Positions 11,384 through 23,900 of a DNA stretch of 64,000 nt are shown here, in pieces. The position numbers were made by a program, and so were the translations under genes. Location: contig NC_080573.1 of NCBI RefSeq assembly GCF_029962835.1, forward strand, positions 34,217,001-34,281,000. Reading direction: 5' to 3'. The DNA comes from Magnolia sinica. Taxonomy: Eukaryota; Streptophyta; Magnoliopsida; Magnoliales; Magnoliaceae. Below the pieces are notes generated by a model. The model ran no database searches. It was given only the letters and a program-made list of their open reading frames with translations, and had not been told where the DNA came from. Position 1 is the stretch's first letter, and every line of letters begins with the position of its first letter.

Positions 11384-11451
11384 TGCCAGGAGTCGAACAC
11401 ACGACCACAAGAGAAGACATAACTTGCTACCAGTGCACCATGTAGCACGAC
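11384..11451 (-). repeat. tRNA-like fragment, possible SINE head
   Basis: On the minus strand TGGTAGCAAGT resembles a box A and GTGTTCGACTCC a box B, about 35 bases apart, as in tRNA-derived SINEs. There is no intact cloverleaf, so it is not a working tRNA gene. Confidence 0.35.
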
Positions 11452-11699
11452 TATGTTTCTCTGTATATTTTATTTATGTATTTCAAGCAATCATAAATAT
11501 TTAACCCACTATATACTTTAGATTTAATTATTAAAATATTGAGTCAAGTTAACTAAAGAATCACTGAGTCTTCAAGTTGACTAGACCCGACTAGATATCC
11601 AATCAAGTTTTGCATTTTTGAACAATGTTATTTCCTACCATAGGAGTATCAGTGCACCAAAACTCTCACAGATTGGTAAATATAACAGTAACCAATCTT

Positions 11700-11960
11700 G
11701 GGACTTTTTTTTAGTTGAATGTGGACCACTGTATTTCTTTTCTTAACCATCTATCTGTGTAGGCCACAAATCAAAAGGTTAAGTTGCTCTATCAAGGAGT
11801 TAGTTTGGAGCATAGTCCATACACAGGAGGACACAATAGACCGACAAATGGTCTGGATCACTGAACCATGGTACTCAACTTTTGGAACTGAAAGCCAACA
11901 TACACCTTGCATGTCATGTAGTTCCTCTCATTGGAGTATTGGAGAACCTAATTCAGCTCA
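11700..11960. repeat. Second copy of the dispersed repeat in intron 1
   Basis: Shares AGTTGAATGTGGA, GTATTTCT, CATAGTCCAT and AATGGTCTGGATCACTG in order with 1195-1500. The copies are diverged. Confidence 0.5.
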
Positions 11961-12844
11961 GTAGGGTACAAAAGACTGATTGCAGCAAAATGCCCTGGGA
12001 TACGAAAATGGGGAGGGGATGGGGATACCAGCTTGAATGCTAAGCAGCAACAGAAGAAGCTAAAAAGAAGCTTTCAAAGTATAGTGAATCGGTCCCCCCA
12101 TAGAAGCAGGCCTGTAGAGGTACCTTGAAGGCACACGTGGATGAGAGTACAGTCAGAAGGTGAAAACATGCATCTACAGTTGGAAGATAAGGAAGCATCT
12201 CACAAGCTTAGATCAATGGCTAAAACCTCTCCTGGAAATTACTTTACTAACACAAGAAGAAAAACCAATTGCGGGAAATTTTTCAGGTGTGTATAGCAGA
12301 AGTAATGAAATTCTACATAGCAGGATAGGTTGAAGATGGAGCAGCTGCCAGAAGATGCAACAAATATATAGCCATGATTGAAATGCAGCAGAGAAACACG
12401 AAGGTTGGATATGGAAAGGATGTCGAGCAGTGGCTATCCCTGTGAATAAGATGAGAGGTGAGAGCTGGCTTCATGAGGATATACAAGAAGCCAGTGGGAA
12501 GCATTCGATCTGTTGTAATAATAGGTATCTGCCCTATCATCAGGCAGGCCCCATTGCCGAGGTTGTGGTGGGTTTTGCTCTAAGAAATATAAAAGCCCCG
12601 GCAACCATTGGTATTTCTATCCCTTGTTTCATCAACTACTGATTTGACTGCATGGCCAAGAATTTGGTCTGGTATCATTGTCCAACATCCTGCTAATATA
12701 CAACTTCTCCGGAGCTGGATTTTTTTTTTAAAAGGCCCGGATGGGTAAGCCCATAGGATTTGATGGTCTACACAATCTTAATGACCTTAGTGCATAGCAG
12801 AAGATGGATGGTCCATGTCAAGTAATCCGCCTAACTACTATGGA

Positions 12845-13512
12845 CAGTTGGGTATTCTCTCCTAATTCCTCTTGATATTTCCCTCTAGGGACTTACTCAG
12901 ACATTTGTCTTTACCGATGAAATACCTTTCTTTTTAGAAGGAGAAAAACCAAGAAACATAAGAATCTTGATACAATAGGGCTTACATAGCATCTGAACTC
13001 TCTACCTTATCACAATCTTCTCCTGTTTGAATTTGAGTCCAAATTAAAACTTCAATAGTGGAGAAAGGGATATACACCTGAAGATCTTCAGATGGAAAAA
13101 CTGTGTAAGACCCACCCTGGCCCATATCCAACATTTCACCACAGTATAAATCCACACAAATCGGAGATCCGTCGAAGGTAGGCTATTTGACAATCGGGTA
13201 ATTCTCTTCTTATTCCTCTCAATTCTCTTTGGGAATTTACTTGGATGCATGCCTTTACCAAGGGAATGCCTCTCCTTTTAAAAAGGGAGGAACTGATAGG
13301 ATTAGAAGTTATGATACAATATGACTTTTCCAATCACATCCAAACTCTCGATCTATCACAATACTCTCCTATTTGAATTTGAATTTAAATTACAACTCTG
13401 AGAGAAGGTGGAAAAAGGATATCCACTTGGAGATATTTTGAGGGAAGAAACCATCTAGGAGCCACTCACTAGTGATTGCCCACAATTGGGCCCCACAAGC
13501 CAATATCCAACA
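12845..13512. repeat. Tandem duplication, two ~330-bp units
   Basis: Unit A (12845-13135) and unit B (about 13187-13512) share, in order, GGGTA-TTCTCT...TTCCTCT, CTTTACC, TTGATACAAT..., CCAAACTCTC / CTGAACTCTC, TATCACAAT..TCTCCT.TTTGAATTTGA and CCCATATCCAACAT. The offset grows from 345 to about 378 through indels. Possibly LTR debris; class unknown. Confidence 0.55.
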
Positions 13513-13639
13513 TACTTGTATTATACTACCTACGCCCAAGGCAAATGAGTTTTTTTAGCTTCAACTATGTAACTTATACAAAGATGAGGTCAAATTGAGG
13601 ACAACTCAAAAGACCCAAACCGCAAACATATCGGATATA

Positions 13640-14633
13640 ACCAGTGTTCGAAATATCGGTATCGCGTTATGTATCGCATCCTTGAGATACAGATACGTAT
13701 TGGTTATTGCATGGGATATATCATTTGTACCGGGTAATTTATCGCACTTTTTGAGAAACACGGGGAAACATTAGGAAAATGGTTGAATTTTTCAATGAAA
13801 CATCAGGGATTGTTAAAAAAGACCTTAATATACACTTTTAAATCATAACACGTAAAAAAGAAGTGCACATAATAGATATCCTTTGTATAGGGTCCTAAGT
13901 TGTGCGTTGTCTAACTTGAATTAATGCGACTATATTCAAATTGAATGTATAATGTTTAGAGTGTATGTGATGATCCTTTCATCAGACGCTCCTAAATACT
14001 TTGAAATTAGTTTTATTTGGCGCTGGTTGAAGGGAAATTTTGAAAAAATAAAAATAAAAATATTTTAATACTTTTTTAATTAAAAAATAATTCTAATTTT
14101 CCAAAAATTGACAAGGACTCAACAAATAAGTAGATCAGCCCTCATACATGCTTAATTTCATGTTTGGAGTGCAATATTGCAAGAAATTTGGGAGAAATTG
14201 GGGAAATTTCTAATTTTTCCCAAATTAGACTACCTACATTCAAATTTCGAAATTAGAGTATATGTGATGATTATTTCATCAAATACTCCTAAATACTTTG
14301 AAATTAGTCTCAATTGACAGCTGGTTGAAGGAAAGTTTCTAGAAAAAACATGGAGACCGTGAAGAACCAACGGATATCGAAATCAAAGCTCCAAGCTTCC
14401 AACTTCATGATTTTTCATGCAAAACATGAAAAACCAAACGATTTGTAATCATTTGACACTTATTTAACATAATTTCAACAACAACCAAAAAAAAAAAAGG
14501 ATCAAAAATTGAAAATGCTCATCGGATCGAACGTGTGGGATATATCAGCACTACCTGTGCGTTTCGTATTGCACAGGTGGGATACAAGATATATTGAGGG
14601 ATATATCAGCCAATATCATCAATATTTAAAACA
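13640..14633. mobile_element. AT-rich DNA element with 9-bp target duplication (994 bp)
   Basis: TCGGATATA (13631-13639) and TTGGATATA (14634-14642) flank the element with one mismatch. The ends are GTGTTCGAAATATCG and, read inward from the right, ATGTTTTAAATATTG. Inside are GATATATC and TATCGC motifs in both orientations. A 9-bp duplication suggests a Mutator-like MITE. No transposase. Confidence 0.6.
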
Positions 14634-15404
14634 TTGGATATAGCTACATAATAAGAATATATATTTTCTAGATATATATATATGGTGGTTCTTTTTTACT
14701 TTTTATTTTTAACAAGTGCCCCTCCATGACCTTACCTTGCATACTTGCCCTTAGGTCAACACTGAGAGGAATTGCACTGGCATGTAATGTGAGCATTTGC
14801 CATGGACATAGTGCCTAATCTCGTTCATTGCAATTTCTTTGCCTGGAAATTTCTCAGAAGATTTTCAAAATTTGAGGTCTTTTCTTAGAATATTATTAGG
14901 AAAACCTTGCCAAAAATTAAAATATTTAAGAATATTTATTATAAATTAATAACAATTTAAATTTTTTAATATATTTATGTAACAACTTCCTCAAGGTTTT
15001 TACAAATTTTTGAGTTACAATAGCAATAATATAGCAATAAAAGCGAGATATTTTAAAATCTACCAAGTATCGCGATAATGTCATTTATTGTGATAATATC
15101 ATGAGACTTTCATAATCTTGGCGATATTATTTTACAACTTGCCATGGGTTTGTTCTAAGAGCGTGAGTAAAAGAGGACGGTTTATTTATAGTGGGTAGTG
15201 ATCATAAACTTTTTGTCAACCCCAAATTGCTAGAAGAAAATCTAAGATCACAATGATGACATTTACCTAAACATAGTTCCCTGAAGGTATCTAATAAAGA
15301 AAAAGATATCAATAAGAGTGGGAACAAGGACTTGGTTAAGATTGTTGACTAACAAGTTTTCCAAAATGGCCACTTTTGATATCTTGAGTCAATAATTCAT
15401 TAGA
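14634..15404. other. AT-rich intergenic DNA
   Basis: Contains decayed TATCGCGATAATATC-type sequence near 15000-15130, related in style to the 13640 element, and nothing I can call a gene. Confidence 0.4.
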
Positions 15405-15948
15405 GTGGAGATATTAAGAAGGATGTTGCCTACAAAATTCAAGCATGATGGAAGAAATGGAGATGTGGCTCTGGAGTTCCATGTGATCGTCGTTTTCCAC
15501 TTAAACTGAAAAGTAAATTTTATTTCAAGCTATAAGACCAGCCATGCTTCATGGAACGAAATGTTGGGCAATTAAGGAACGACATGTTCATAGGATGATT
15601 GTAACTGAAATGAGGATGTTGAGATGGATGAATGGCAAGACAAACATAGAGTTAGAAATGAATGCATTCAATGTAACTTATGATTAACACCAAAAGGTAA
15701 TAAGATGTGGGAAAGTAGAGTTATATGATTTCGTCATGTGCAACAAAGACCACGAATTGAGCTGGCTAGTAGTGAGCTGCTACAAGTTTAAAGCTCTAAA
15801 TGGGAAAGGGAAAGGCCCAAAGTAACGCGGGCAGAGGAAGTAAGAAAAGACTCAATCACCTATGCTCTAACTGAAGTTAGGGATGGACTGGTGCAAAAGG
15901 ACTCATGTAGCCAACCCCAATTAGTTGGGGTAAGGCTTGGATGATGAT
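15405..15948 (+). pseudogene. 3' end of an RTE-type LINE (reverse transcriptase relic)
   Basis: Conceptual translation in shifting frames gives the hallmark C-terminal pieces of plant RTE reverse transcriptases: DVAYKIQAWWKKWR, VPCDRRFPLKLKSKFY, MLHGTKCWAIKERHVHRM and TEMRMLRWMNGKT. After these come the near-invariant 3' UTR words CATGTAGCCAACCCCAATTAGTTGGGG and TAAGGCTTGG ending in a GAT microsatellite. Stops and frameshifts show it is dead and 5'-truncated. Confidence 0.8.
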
Positions 15949-16100
15949 GATGACGATGATGATATCAAGATAGAAACACTGATACTGATGATGATGATGA
16001 TATCAAGATAGAAACACTAATACTGATGACGATGATGATATCAAGATAGAAACACTGATACTGATGATGATGATGATATCAAGATAGAAACACTAATACT
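15949..16100. repeat. 38-bp tandem repeat with 76-bp higher order, 4 units
   Basis: Four units of 38 bp start at 15949, 15987, 16025 and 16063. Each is five GAT/GAC triplets plus ATCAAGATAGAAACACTRATACT. Units 1 and 3 agree at the variable bases (GATGAC..., CTGATACT), as do units 2 and 4 (GATGAT..., CTAATACT), so the array is two copies of a 76-bp dimer. It continues directly from the LINE tail. Confidence 0.9.
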
Positions 16101-17069
16101 GATGATGACGAGAGGAGTCTTCAAATGCTTTCAACTTTCAAGAACTCTACCCCTCATGGTAGTGTGAAAGACCATCAAGGATGAATTTTCATACCTTTGA
16201 CTTTATAAGCAAACAAAAAAAGAAGGGAAGGGGGCAGTTTTGTCTAAAGAACTTACCTCTTCATCCAACTAAAAGGTAAATGTGATGTAGGACGTTCATC
16301 AAGCACGTTCCTACTGCACTTGGACTGGAAGAAGCCAAAGGAGAATTCGACAAAATTCAGCATAATTCAACCAGTCAACAGGTCAAAATTCCAGATTGCT
16401 TGTTGGTTGATTTCTACTAGTTTAGACAGGTCGACAGATCTGTCAACAGGTTGAAATACTGTTTGACAAGTCAAAATTCACAGAATTTCCAGTTTTAATC
16501 TCCAGACATTTTTTAGCCATTTCGACAGGTTGACTTGACAAATCAACGACAGGTTGACAGACAGCAAAAATTTGCACAATTTTCGAAACTTGTTTCCTTG
16601 TTTGATTAGGACTCCTTTGATTAAGTTTTAGAGTTTGTTTAGGGTTATTTAAGGATGTTAAACTTGTTTTTTCAAAATAAATCTATCATTCAATCAATAA
16701 ACTTCTTATAAATTATGTTATTTTCCTCTCATGGATTTGAGAAACCTCGTGTGGATTCAAGAAAGCCTTGTGGATTCAAGGCATTTATCGATCGAGGAAG
16801 ACGGTGATCAACTTCATCACATCCTCCCCTACATCAAAATGCAAGAACATATCATGCCAGAATTTGACATAAGAAACCCTAGGCAACTAAAGGAATGTCC
16901 TATGGTTAGAAATAGAATTGCCCATATTAAATGAGTACAGACAAACTGCAATAGAATGCCTCTATTAAATGAGTAAAGACATTTTGCAACACATCCAAGT
17001 TTCAACACTCGCTCAAAGTGCAAAACATGAATCTCCAACTCAAAGAGAGCTCGTAAAAGGATGAAATTT
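16101..17069. other. Intergenic DNA with LTR-like character
   Basis: Between 16260 and 16860 there are repeated GACAGGTTGAC / GTCAACAGGT words, then AATAAATCTATCATTCAATCAATAAA and GTGGATTCAAG duplicated. This resembles an LTR end and retroelement leader, but no primer-binding site or second LTR was found. No gene. Confidence 0.35.
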
Positions 17070-17080
17070 GTCATGCCCAA

Positions 17081-17866
17081 TGTATTCCGTATCCGTTATG
17101 ATACGCCGGTGAAGGCCGATACGTATAGGTAACGGCCATGATCGTTACGCGATATGGGAGTAAAAGGGGCGGTTAGTTTTTTAAGACCGTATCAGCCATT
17201 ATGGTGGCTGTAAAGGCCGTTATAGAGAATAACGACCGTTACTCCCATAATGGTCGAAAAATGATCACTGTTTTTTTCTATTTAAATTCATTTTTCTTCT
17301 CTTTTTCACTTTTCTCATTCCAAAAGCTCTTCTATATCATTTAACAATAGATTTTGACCACTCTTACTATAGCTTTTAAGATTAAAATTGTGGATTGAAG
17401 TGATTTTGACCACTCTTACTATAGCTTTTAAGATTAAAATTGTGGATTGAAGTGATTTGAGCGAATATATTCTCCGAGGGCCTTTTTTTCAAAAAATTGA
17501 AAAAGCAATATTTATGCCTTTTTTCTAATTTCTAGTTCTAATGCTTGATTTTTATGTGTAAACATTAGAGACATAATCATATTAAACAATTCACTAGACA
17601 GCCCAATACAACGATCTCACCAAAGGGTGGACCGTTACACTATCATAAACATGTTTAAAACAAAAAATGAATACATTTTTGAAATATTTACATTATTCTT
17701 GATTTTCTAGATTTTTTTTTTTTTGAATTTTTTGAGTAAAAGAAAACTTTCAACCGTTACGGGAGTCGTAACGGTCGTTACACCCCGTATTGGCCATTAT
17801 GGCCGATACCCGTATCAGTAATGGTGGTGACCGTTACGGCCACCGTTACCGATATGGAATACCTTG
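17081..17866. mobile_element. Mutator-like non-autonomous element with 11-bp target duplication
   Basis: GTCATGCCCAA stands at 17070-17080 and again at 17867-17877. The ends share GTATTCCRTATC in inverted orientation, and both subterminal regions are dense in TAACGG/CCGTTA and GGCCGATAC motifs. A duplicated TTTTGACCACTCTTACTATAG-containing block (about 17352-17460) sits inside. No transposase seen. Confidence 0.65.
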
Positions 17867-18318
17867 GTCATGCCCAAGATCTTTCTTATGATGAAAATAT
17901 GAACTTTTCTTGCGAAGGGGCTTTGTAAATTGTAAGTACATTGCTATTTGGACCTTAGTTGCAAGGAACTTCTATCCACTTCAAAATCTAGCTCCAACTC
18001 CCATTCCCCAGGCATTCAGACTTCCTAACATCTTGAGAGCAACCGTTACAGCGCTTCCAAGTTGCTCCTTCTCTGGAAACCGTGTATAGAGAAATATGGT
18101 AGGAAAGAGGAGTGGGAGCAAATTCGAGTAACCCTCCATGTGTTTTGTTGTCGTCATTAAACAGCGGATTTGAAGCAATGTCGATGGTATTCTCATTTTC
18201 AATATAAGAGTTGATTGGAACCATATGGCCAACTCCAAGTTCTTCTATCGATAGTTTCACCCAAATGAATTTACTACTTGAATCCATCTCAATGTCCTTC
18301 ACAGTTTCTGATACCTTA
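17867..18318. other. Intergenic DNA
   Basis: No recognised gene or element apart from the right target duplication of the preceding element. Confidence 0.4.
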
Positions 18319-19043
18319 GGGCCTGTTTGATTTTCTAATTACCCAGGTAATTCAAGGGAAATGGGTAATAATTATTCACCTACGTATTTCTGGCTGGATT
18401 TCCAAGGTGACGTTGACAGCCAGCTTTCATTTATAGCACTCTTCGCGTAGACCAAGGAGAAAAATATTAAATTATGAGGCCCACCATAATGTGTGTCTTA
18501 TCCACACCGTCCATCCCTTTAGCCAACTCATTTTATGGCATGCACCAAAAAATGAGGCTTTTTCAAAGATCAAGTGGACCACGATACAGGAAACAATGGA
18601 AATTGAACTCCTACCATTGAAAGCTTCTCGAGGACTCCAAAAGTTTTGGATCTAACTGATATTTTTGTTTTCCCTTTATCAATGACTGTGTGACCTTATG
18701 AACAGGTTGGATGACAAATAAACATCAATGTGGGCCCTAGGGAGAAAACAGCTTTCAACCATTGACGTCTTAATAATCATTGTTCCCTAAGGTGTGGTCC
18801 ACTTGAGCTTTTGATTTTCCTCATTTTTGGGTTCTTGCCTTAAAATATATTTTTTTAAAGGATGGATGGTGTGGATAACTCACATATATCATGGTGGGGC
18901 CCACATATTAAAATCAGTAATAAAAGGTATTGTATGGACCGCTTTTCGAAACGGAATTCCCTGCTAATTTCAAACAAGGTGGAGTAAGTAAAACGGATGT
19001 ATTTCCCCGTATTTACCAGGGAAGTTAAAAATCAAACAACCCC
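18319..19043. mobile_element. Tourist-like (PIF/Harbinger) MITE split by a nested MITE
   Basis: TTA at 18316-18318 and at 19044-19046 flanks ends GGGCCTGTTTGATTTT and, inward from the right, GGGGTTGTTTGATTTT. The TTA duplication and the GGGCCTGTTTG terminus are diagnostic of Tourist-like MITEs. Without the insert at 18472-18904 the element would be about 290 bp. Confidence 0.8.
18472..18904. mobile_element. hAT-like MITE nested in the Tourist-like element
   Basis: ATATTAAA flanks it at 18464-18471 and 18905-18912. The ends carry AGGCCCACCATAATGTGTG and GTGGGGCCCAC in inverse orientation, with the TTATCCACACCGTCCATCC block and the family interior (AAAGTTTTGGATCTAACTGATATTT). Confidence 0.75.
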
Positions 19044-19383
19044 TTATATATTACAATGAGAACATACCCATGTCTTGTTAGTGATTCAAAATTCTGGTGT
19101 CCTGACCGTCTTGGGATGCTGAGTGCCTGGAGCTGTCTCGTGCCTGCTCGTGGCTTTAATTGTTTGCAAATTTCCCTTTCTGGATAATGTGCAATAGCCA
19201 CATAATGTGCATGATTGTGCTGGCGAGTGGTGTTTGGTAAACACGTATCAGTGGCATCCTATTTGTGACAGCATCATTTGTTTTGTTCTATTTGTCACCA
19301 AGTTCAAAAATCACCATGTAACAGTTGTTCACAAGTTCAATACTCCCTACTAGTCTAGTTTCTATCCCGATCCTGCCAAGTTA

Positions 19384-20960
19384 CTATATAAGCTTTGCGA
19401 ATTTCAGAAAAGACGGATTCTTAAAAATATGTTGTTCACTCAAGTAGTAGCTTGATGCCACCTTACAACACCTCATAAAGTGGTGATGCACTTCATTATG
19501 TTTCATCCTTGCATGAAATATCGTATTTGCCAAGTGGGTTGCACTCTCGTTATTGTAATTTAACCCAACAAAGTAGTTGCCATGCTGATTGATGACACTC
19601 ATTAATCACATAAGCCACTAGAGCTCCTTGGCTGCTGTAGTTGCAGCACTACTCATCTTTAATGGTCAATAAGGATTTCTTTGGGTCTCTCTGGCTACAT
19701 CAAGATAAAACTCCCAATCCAAGGCCAGGTGTGTACTGAGTAGTCAATCTTTGAGTAGTCAAATGACTCAAATCAAATGTATAATCTGCACCACAAACCC
19801 TACTATCTCATAAGCAATATTGTTCAAGTATCCCTAAGTTTACCATGCCCTAAGTTCCCCATCCCTAAGTTCATCAAGTTGTGTTGAAATATTTCAAGAT
19901 AGAACTTTCTAGGAACTTGCATAATCTACAGAGGACACCCACCGTGCAAGCAATCTTGAGAAGAATCAATACCTTGTTTGAAATTAGCAGGGAATTACGT
20001 CCATCTCATACTTGATCAATACCTTCTCAAGATTGCATTCATCTCTATTAGCATTGAGAGTGGCTTACAATTCTCCATCCTAAGCTTGTGTAGCAAGTCC
20101 ATCACACATTACTCTGGAAACCAGGGTCGAGGCTATCCCATTTCCACCTCAAGTCTCAATCCGAGATTCACACAGAACAATCTGACTTCCTCCTCAAAGT
20201 CTTCAATGAGACAGAGGACTATCATGATCTGTGCAGCCTTCGGTTGACAAACATAGAGAATCTGCAGACACCAGTGCATAACCATTAAAACCAGGAACTC
20301 TATAATCTTGTTTCCCAAGCTCACCATTCCTATGCTGCCCATATATTGCCTTTCACAGCTTGCAAATGTATTACACTGGCTTCTCTTGATCCTCAAACTT
20401 TAAAGATAGCTCCACGTCGATTTCCTCCCCAATCTCACCATAAGTAAATGTTTTCAACATCCACTTGCCAAAGCTTCCATTCCTTTGAAAGATTCATGAA
20501 GCAATTAAGATATTTAAGGCTGTGAATTTTGCGAGTAGACTAAACCTTTTGTAGTCATTAATTCTGTAAGGCTGTGAAAACCCTGCACCACCAAACGTGT
20601 CTCCTAACATTCAATGGTATCATCTGAAAGTCACTTCGTCTTATAGAACCACTTGCATATCAATAGCTTAACATAAGTCACCATGGAACAAGTTTTGATG
20701 CCCTGTTCTTGTTGAAAGCAGTGATTTCCTTGGGAACAGGAATTTGCCATGCTATGAACCCTTATGTGGCTTTAAGGGAATTTCTATACTGTTGGTTTTC
20801 ATGGACATGTAGAGAACCACCTTTCCCTTTATAGTTCCAAAATAAGCTAATTTGATATATTTTGGGTTACACCTCCGTACAGGCATTCACCTTCTTGGCT
20901 AAGGTCCAACATTGTCTTCTACCTTATTGAATTACAAAAGTAATTCATAGTGTTCATCCT
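19384..20960 (-). pseudogene. Ty1/copia polyprotein relic (RT to RNase H)
   Basis: On minus, 19390-19600 reads NNESATHLANTIFHARMKHN followed by EVHHHFMR, the C-terminal copia RNase H motif. Upstream near 20590-20760, CKWFYKTK and SDDTIEC match the CKWVFKTK...DGTIERYKARL start of the copia reverse transcriptase. Many stops and gaps lie between. Edges are approximate. Confidence 0.6.
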
Positions 20961-23900
20961 GGCCGTTTCCTAACACCAAACTTCCAGGACCCCAAGGATG
21001 CCATAGTGTTCTATGCACCTTATATTGAGAGACATCATTACTTTTTCTTTTAAGTCAACAAAACTTTATTAAAAAAACTAAAACAAATTAATGATACAAG
21101 GTGAATTCAAAGCAAGAGCCCCTCTTGTCACTTACTAGCAAGCCTACAAGTCAAAACCCGACCCACATAGACAAGAAAGACGGGAACAAAACTAGAACAT
21201 TTGCAAAAATAACAAAGGTTAAGCCTTCCCCTCCTCCCAAAACCCAACAACCATTCCCAAATGAAATCTGTAGCAGACACTGCTTGGAATTTGAGGGGAA
21301 CGAATGCCCAATTGGAAATCATGTTCATAATTTGCAATTCTAAGTAGAGATTGCCCAGAGATTCACCAATTTGTTGCTTGTCTTCCACCTCGATTTTGAA
21401 TTCCTTGATTGGCCTATTCCCATACTAGCCAATCTCTGGCCTTGATTCTTACGACTCTTTCTCGTGTTTGGATACGTGGAATCCGGAGGGAAAAAAGAAA
21501 CCTTGAAAAGAAAAAACCATGGCTGTTTGGATGGATGAATTCCACAATGTAATCATCAGCATTATCCACATTCAGGATTCTCTAGCACAAAAAATGAAGT
21601 GACCATTGTCCAGTAAATTTGGGATTTCCACTTGGTATCCAAATAGGAATCCCAAAATTGGAATCCCACTTTCTACAGTAAAGATGGAAAGATTGTGGAG
21701 TCATTAGAATTTCTGTATCCACACTTTGAATTCCTTGCATCCAAAAGAAGACTCGAATAGTCATCACTAAGTTCATCTCACCAGAACACAAGAAAGAGAG
21801 ACCTATCTCATTTCTCATAACCCCAAAAGTGGTCACTGAAATGACGATGCAAGTAAGAGAGACTCCTCACTTTAATCCACCGTTGGGCACATGTTCCACA
21901 GTTCCATACAGGTGGATTTTAGTGCATAAACAATCTTGTGGTTACACTACATCCATACAACATGGAGGTTCCACTCCATCATACTAAGAGCAATTAGCAC
22001 CCTAACGGTGAAAATTATACCCTGTGGTGTGCAGTTATTATTATTACTTTTTGTCAAGAAATGGCACATAATGCAAGCATTCATGAATCTAGAGAATCTC
22101 GTAAGATACCTCCCTCTCTCTCAAAAATATATTATCTTTCATGAGTGTAATCTTTGTGTCGGTAAATAGCTTGTATCCTTAGGAGGTGTGCTTGAATTGT
22201 AGCTGCAAAAAGCAACTTTCAGTCATGTTTGAGTGTGAGTTAGCTTGAGTCCCAAGCTTTCAATTAAGAGTCCAAGTGTTGTAATCTTTGACTTCTATGA
22301 AATAAAATAGTGTGTTTGCTTCCATAAACACGGAATAGTTGTCTCTCAATTGCTACAGAGCACTAATGTACTCTCTCCTTAATTATTCATTGCTACAGTA
22401 ATATAAGACTATACTCCCTAAGTGCTCTCCATCACTATCTGTTTGAACCAAGTCAACCACTAGAGTGAAAAAGTATCTCAGTTCTAGGATGGGGGATTAC
22501 TCAAGCGGGTCTTTTGGTATCAGTGGCATGGATATTTAGAGGAAAGGTTTGTGATGCTTTCCAGCTTCGCGGCCATCCAATCCTATGACTTGACTAAACG
22601 AGTCATGGCAACAATATGGTTAGGGTTCAATTTATCAACTATTTTGGCCGATATGTTTCTGGGTCTTCCCAAGTATCAGAGCCACAAATTAGGGGGAAGG
22701 ATCGCACGTCAAATATACAAAACCATCTGGGAATATGAAATTTCCCATTTATCGGCTTTTGTATTAATGATACATGCCAATATATTGTGACATTTCACAA
22801 ATATCATATGATATTTATGATATTTTGCCAATATTTGCTATGTTTTAACTGAAAACAACCTCAGTGAATGAAAATCAAGAAAAGAAAAAAATACTTTTTT
22901 TTGCCTAATTTTTTGGGGATTCTTTTTGTACTTAATGTTTTACAACTCCCCTTCGTCGGTCTTATAGCTATCCTATAAAATTTCTCCTTTAGTTTGAGTG
23001 GTAAAAGATGATTGCATAAAACTCCTAAGGCATATCTCCATTTCTTCCATCCAGCTTGAACTCTACAAGATCTTTCTCAATCTCTCCATATCGAGCCAAG
23101 ATATCGAAAGTGAACATTTTGGGATACTAAGACTAATTCCTCATTCATACTACTATTGTTACTAAAATTGCACTCCATGTATTATGTTTTAGTCTGACTA
23201 GCTTTGATGTTATTAAAGGACACAAAGTCAATAAAACACTCAAAGTACTTGGAAACCAAATAAAGACACAACTGCGGAAGGAACCAAACATCCGAGTGAG
23301 TCAATGAAGAAGGAATATCAAAAATCTTTTTACACTAATGCATAACTAGATCTACAGTGCTTTGCTAACAAGCATGACTCACATTGAATTTCACTCACAA
23401 TATTTGAAATAAACAAGAAAGGAAGGATTAATTTGATACTAGAAATTGGCACATAAATGTCGCTGCCAAAACATTACTGTCTTTATCCAAATCATCACCA
23501 CAAGAAGATTGAAACACAAATATGATATTGTTCGAGGTCCACCACCCTCAAGGACAACCCCAATCGCCTATGCAACTTCGGGTCCTAAAACACACAATGA
23601 GATGGGGACAAAAAAAAGTCTAGATACCCTACCTAGGCACCAATGGTCCCCATCACTTAACCAAGGTCTGGCTCCAGGCTCTAGGCTCTAATTTGTAGGA
23701 ATTACTTCCATTTTCTGGAACATATAGGCCCTCGTTTTGAAATCAAAATCTCCCCAAGGAATGAAGAGAGTGCAACCCAACTATATGACACCACTCCCCC
23801 CTTTTATGCACAATTTAGGCCACGGAAATCTGATTCCTTCCCATAAGCCACATCGTTCAAGAATCTTCCCTGTGGAAATTCATTTTCCACCAATTAATCC

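Larger units (their letters stand above)
10809..13639. other. Intergenic DNA between two DNA elements
   Basis: Holds a tRNA-like SINE-type fragment (11384-11451), a dispersed repeat (11700-11960) and a tandem duplication (12845-13512). CTCGACTCAAC-type sequence at 11215-11360 and 11530-11610 looks like decayed members of the 10194 family. No gene recognised. Confidence 0.5.

Noticed and set aside
15949-16100. Regular 38-bp repeats as a CRISPR-like array
   Set aside because: Units are contiguous with no unique spacers, begin from a LINE tail and lie in a plant nuclear genome.
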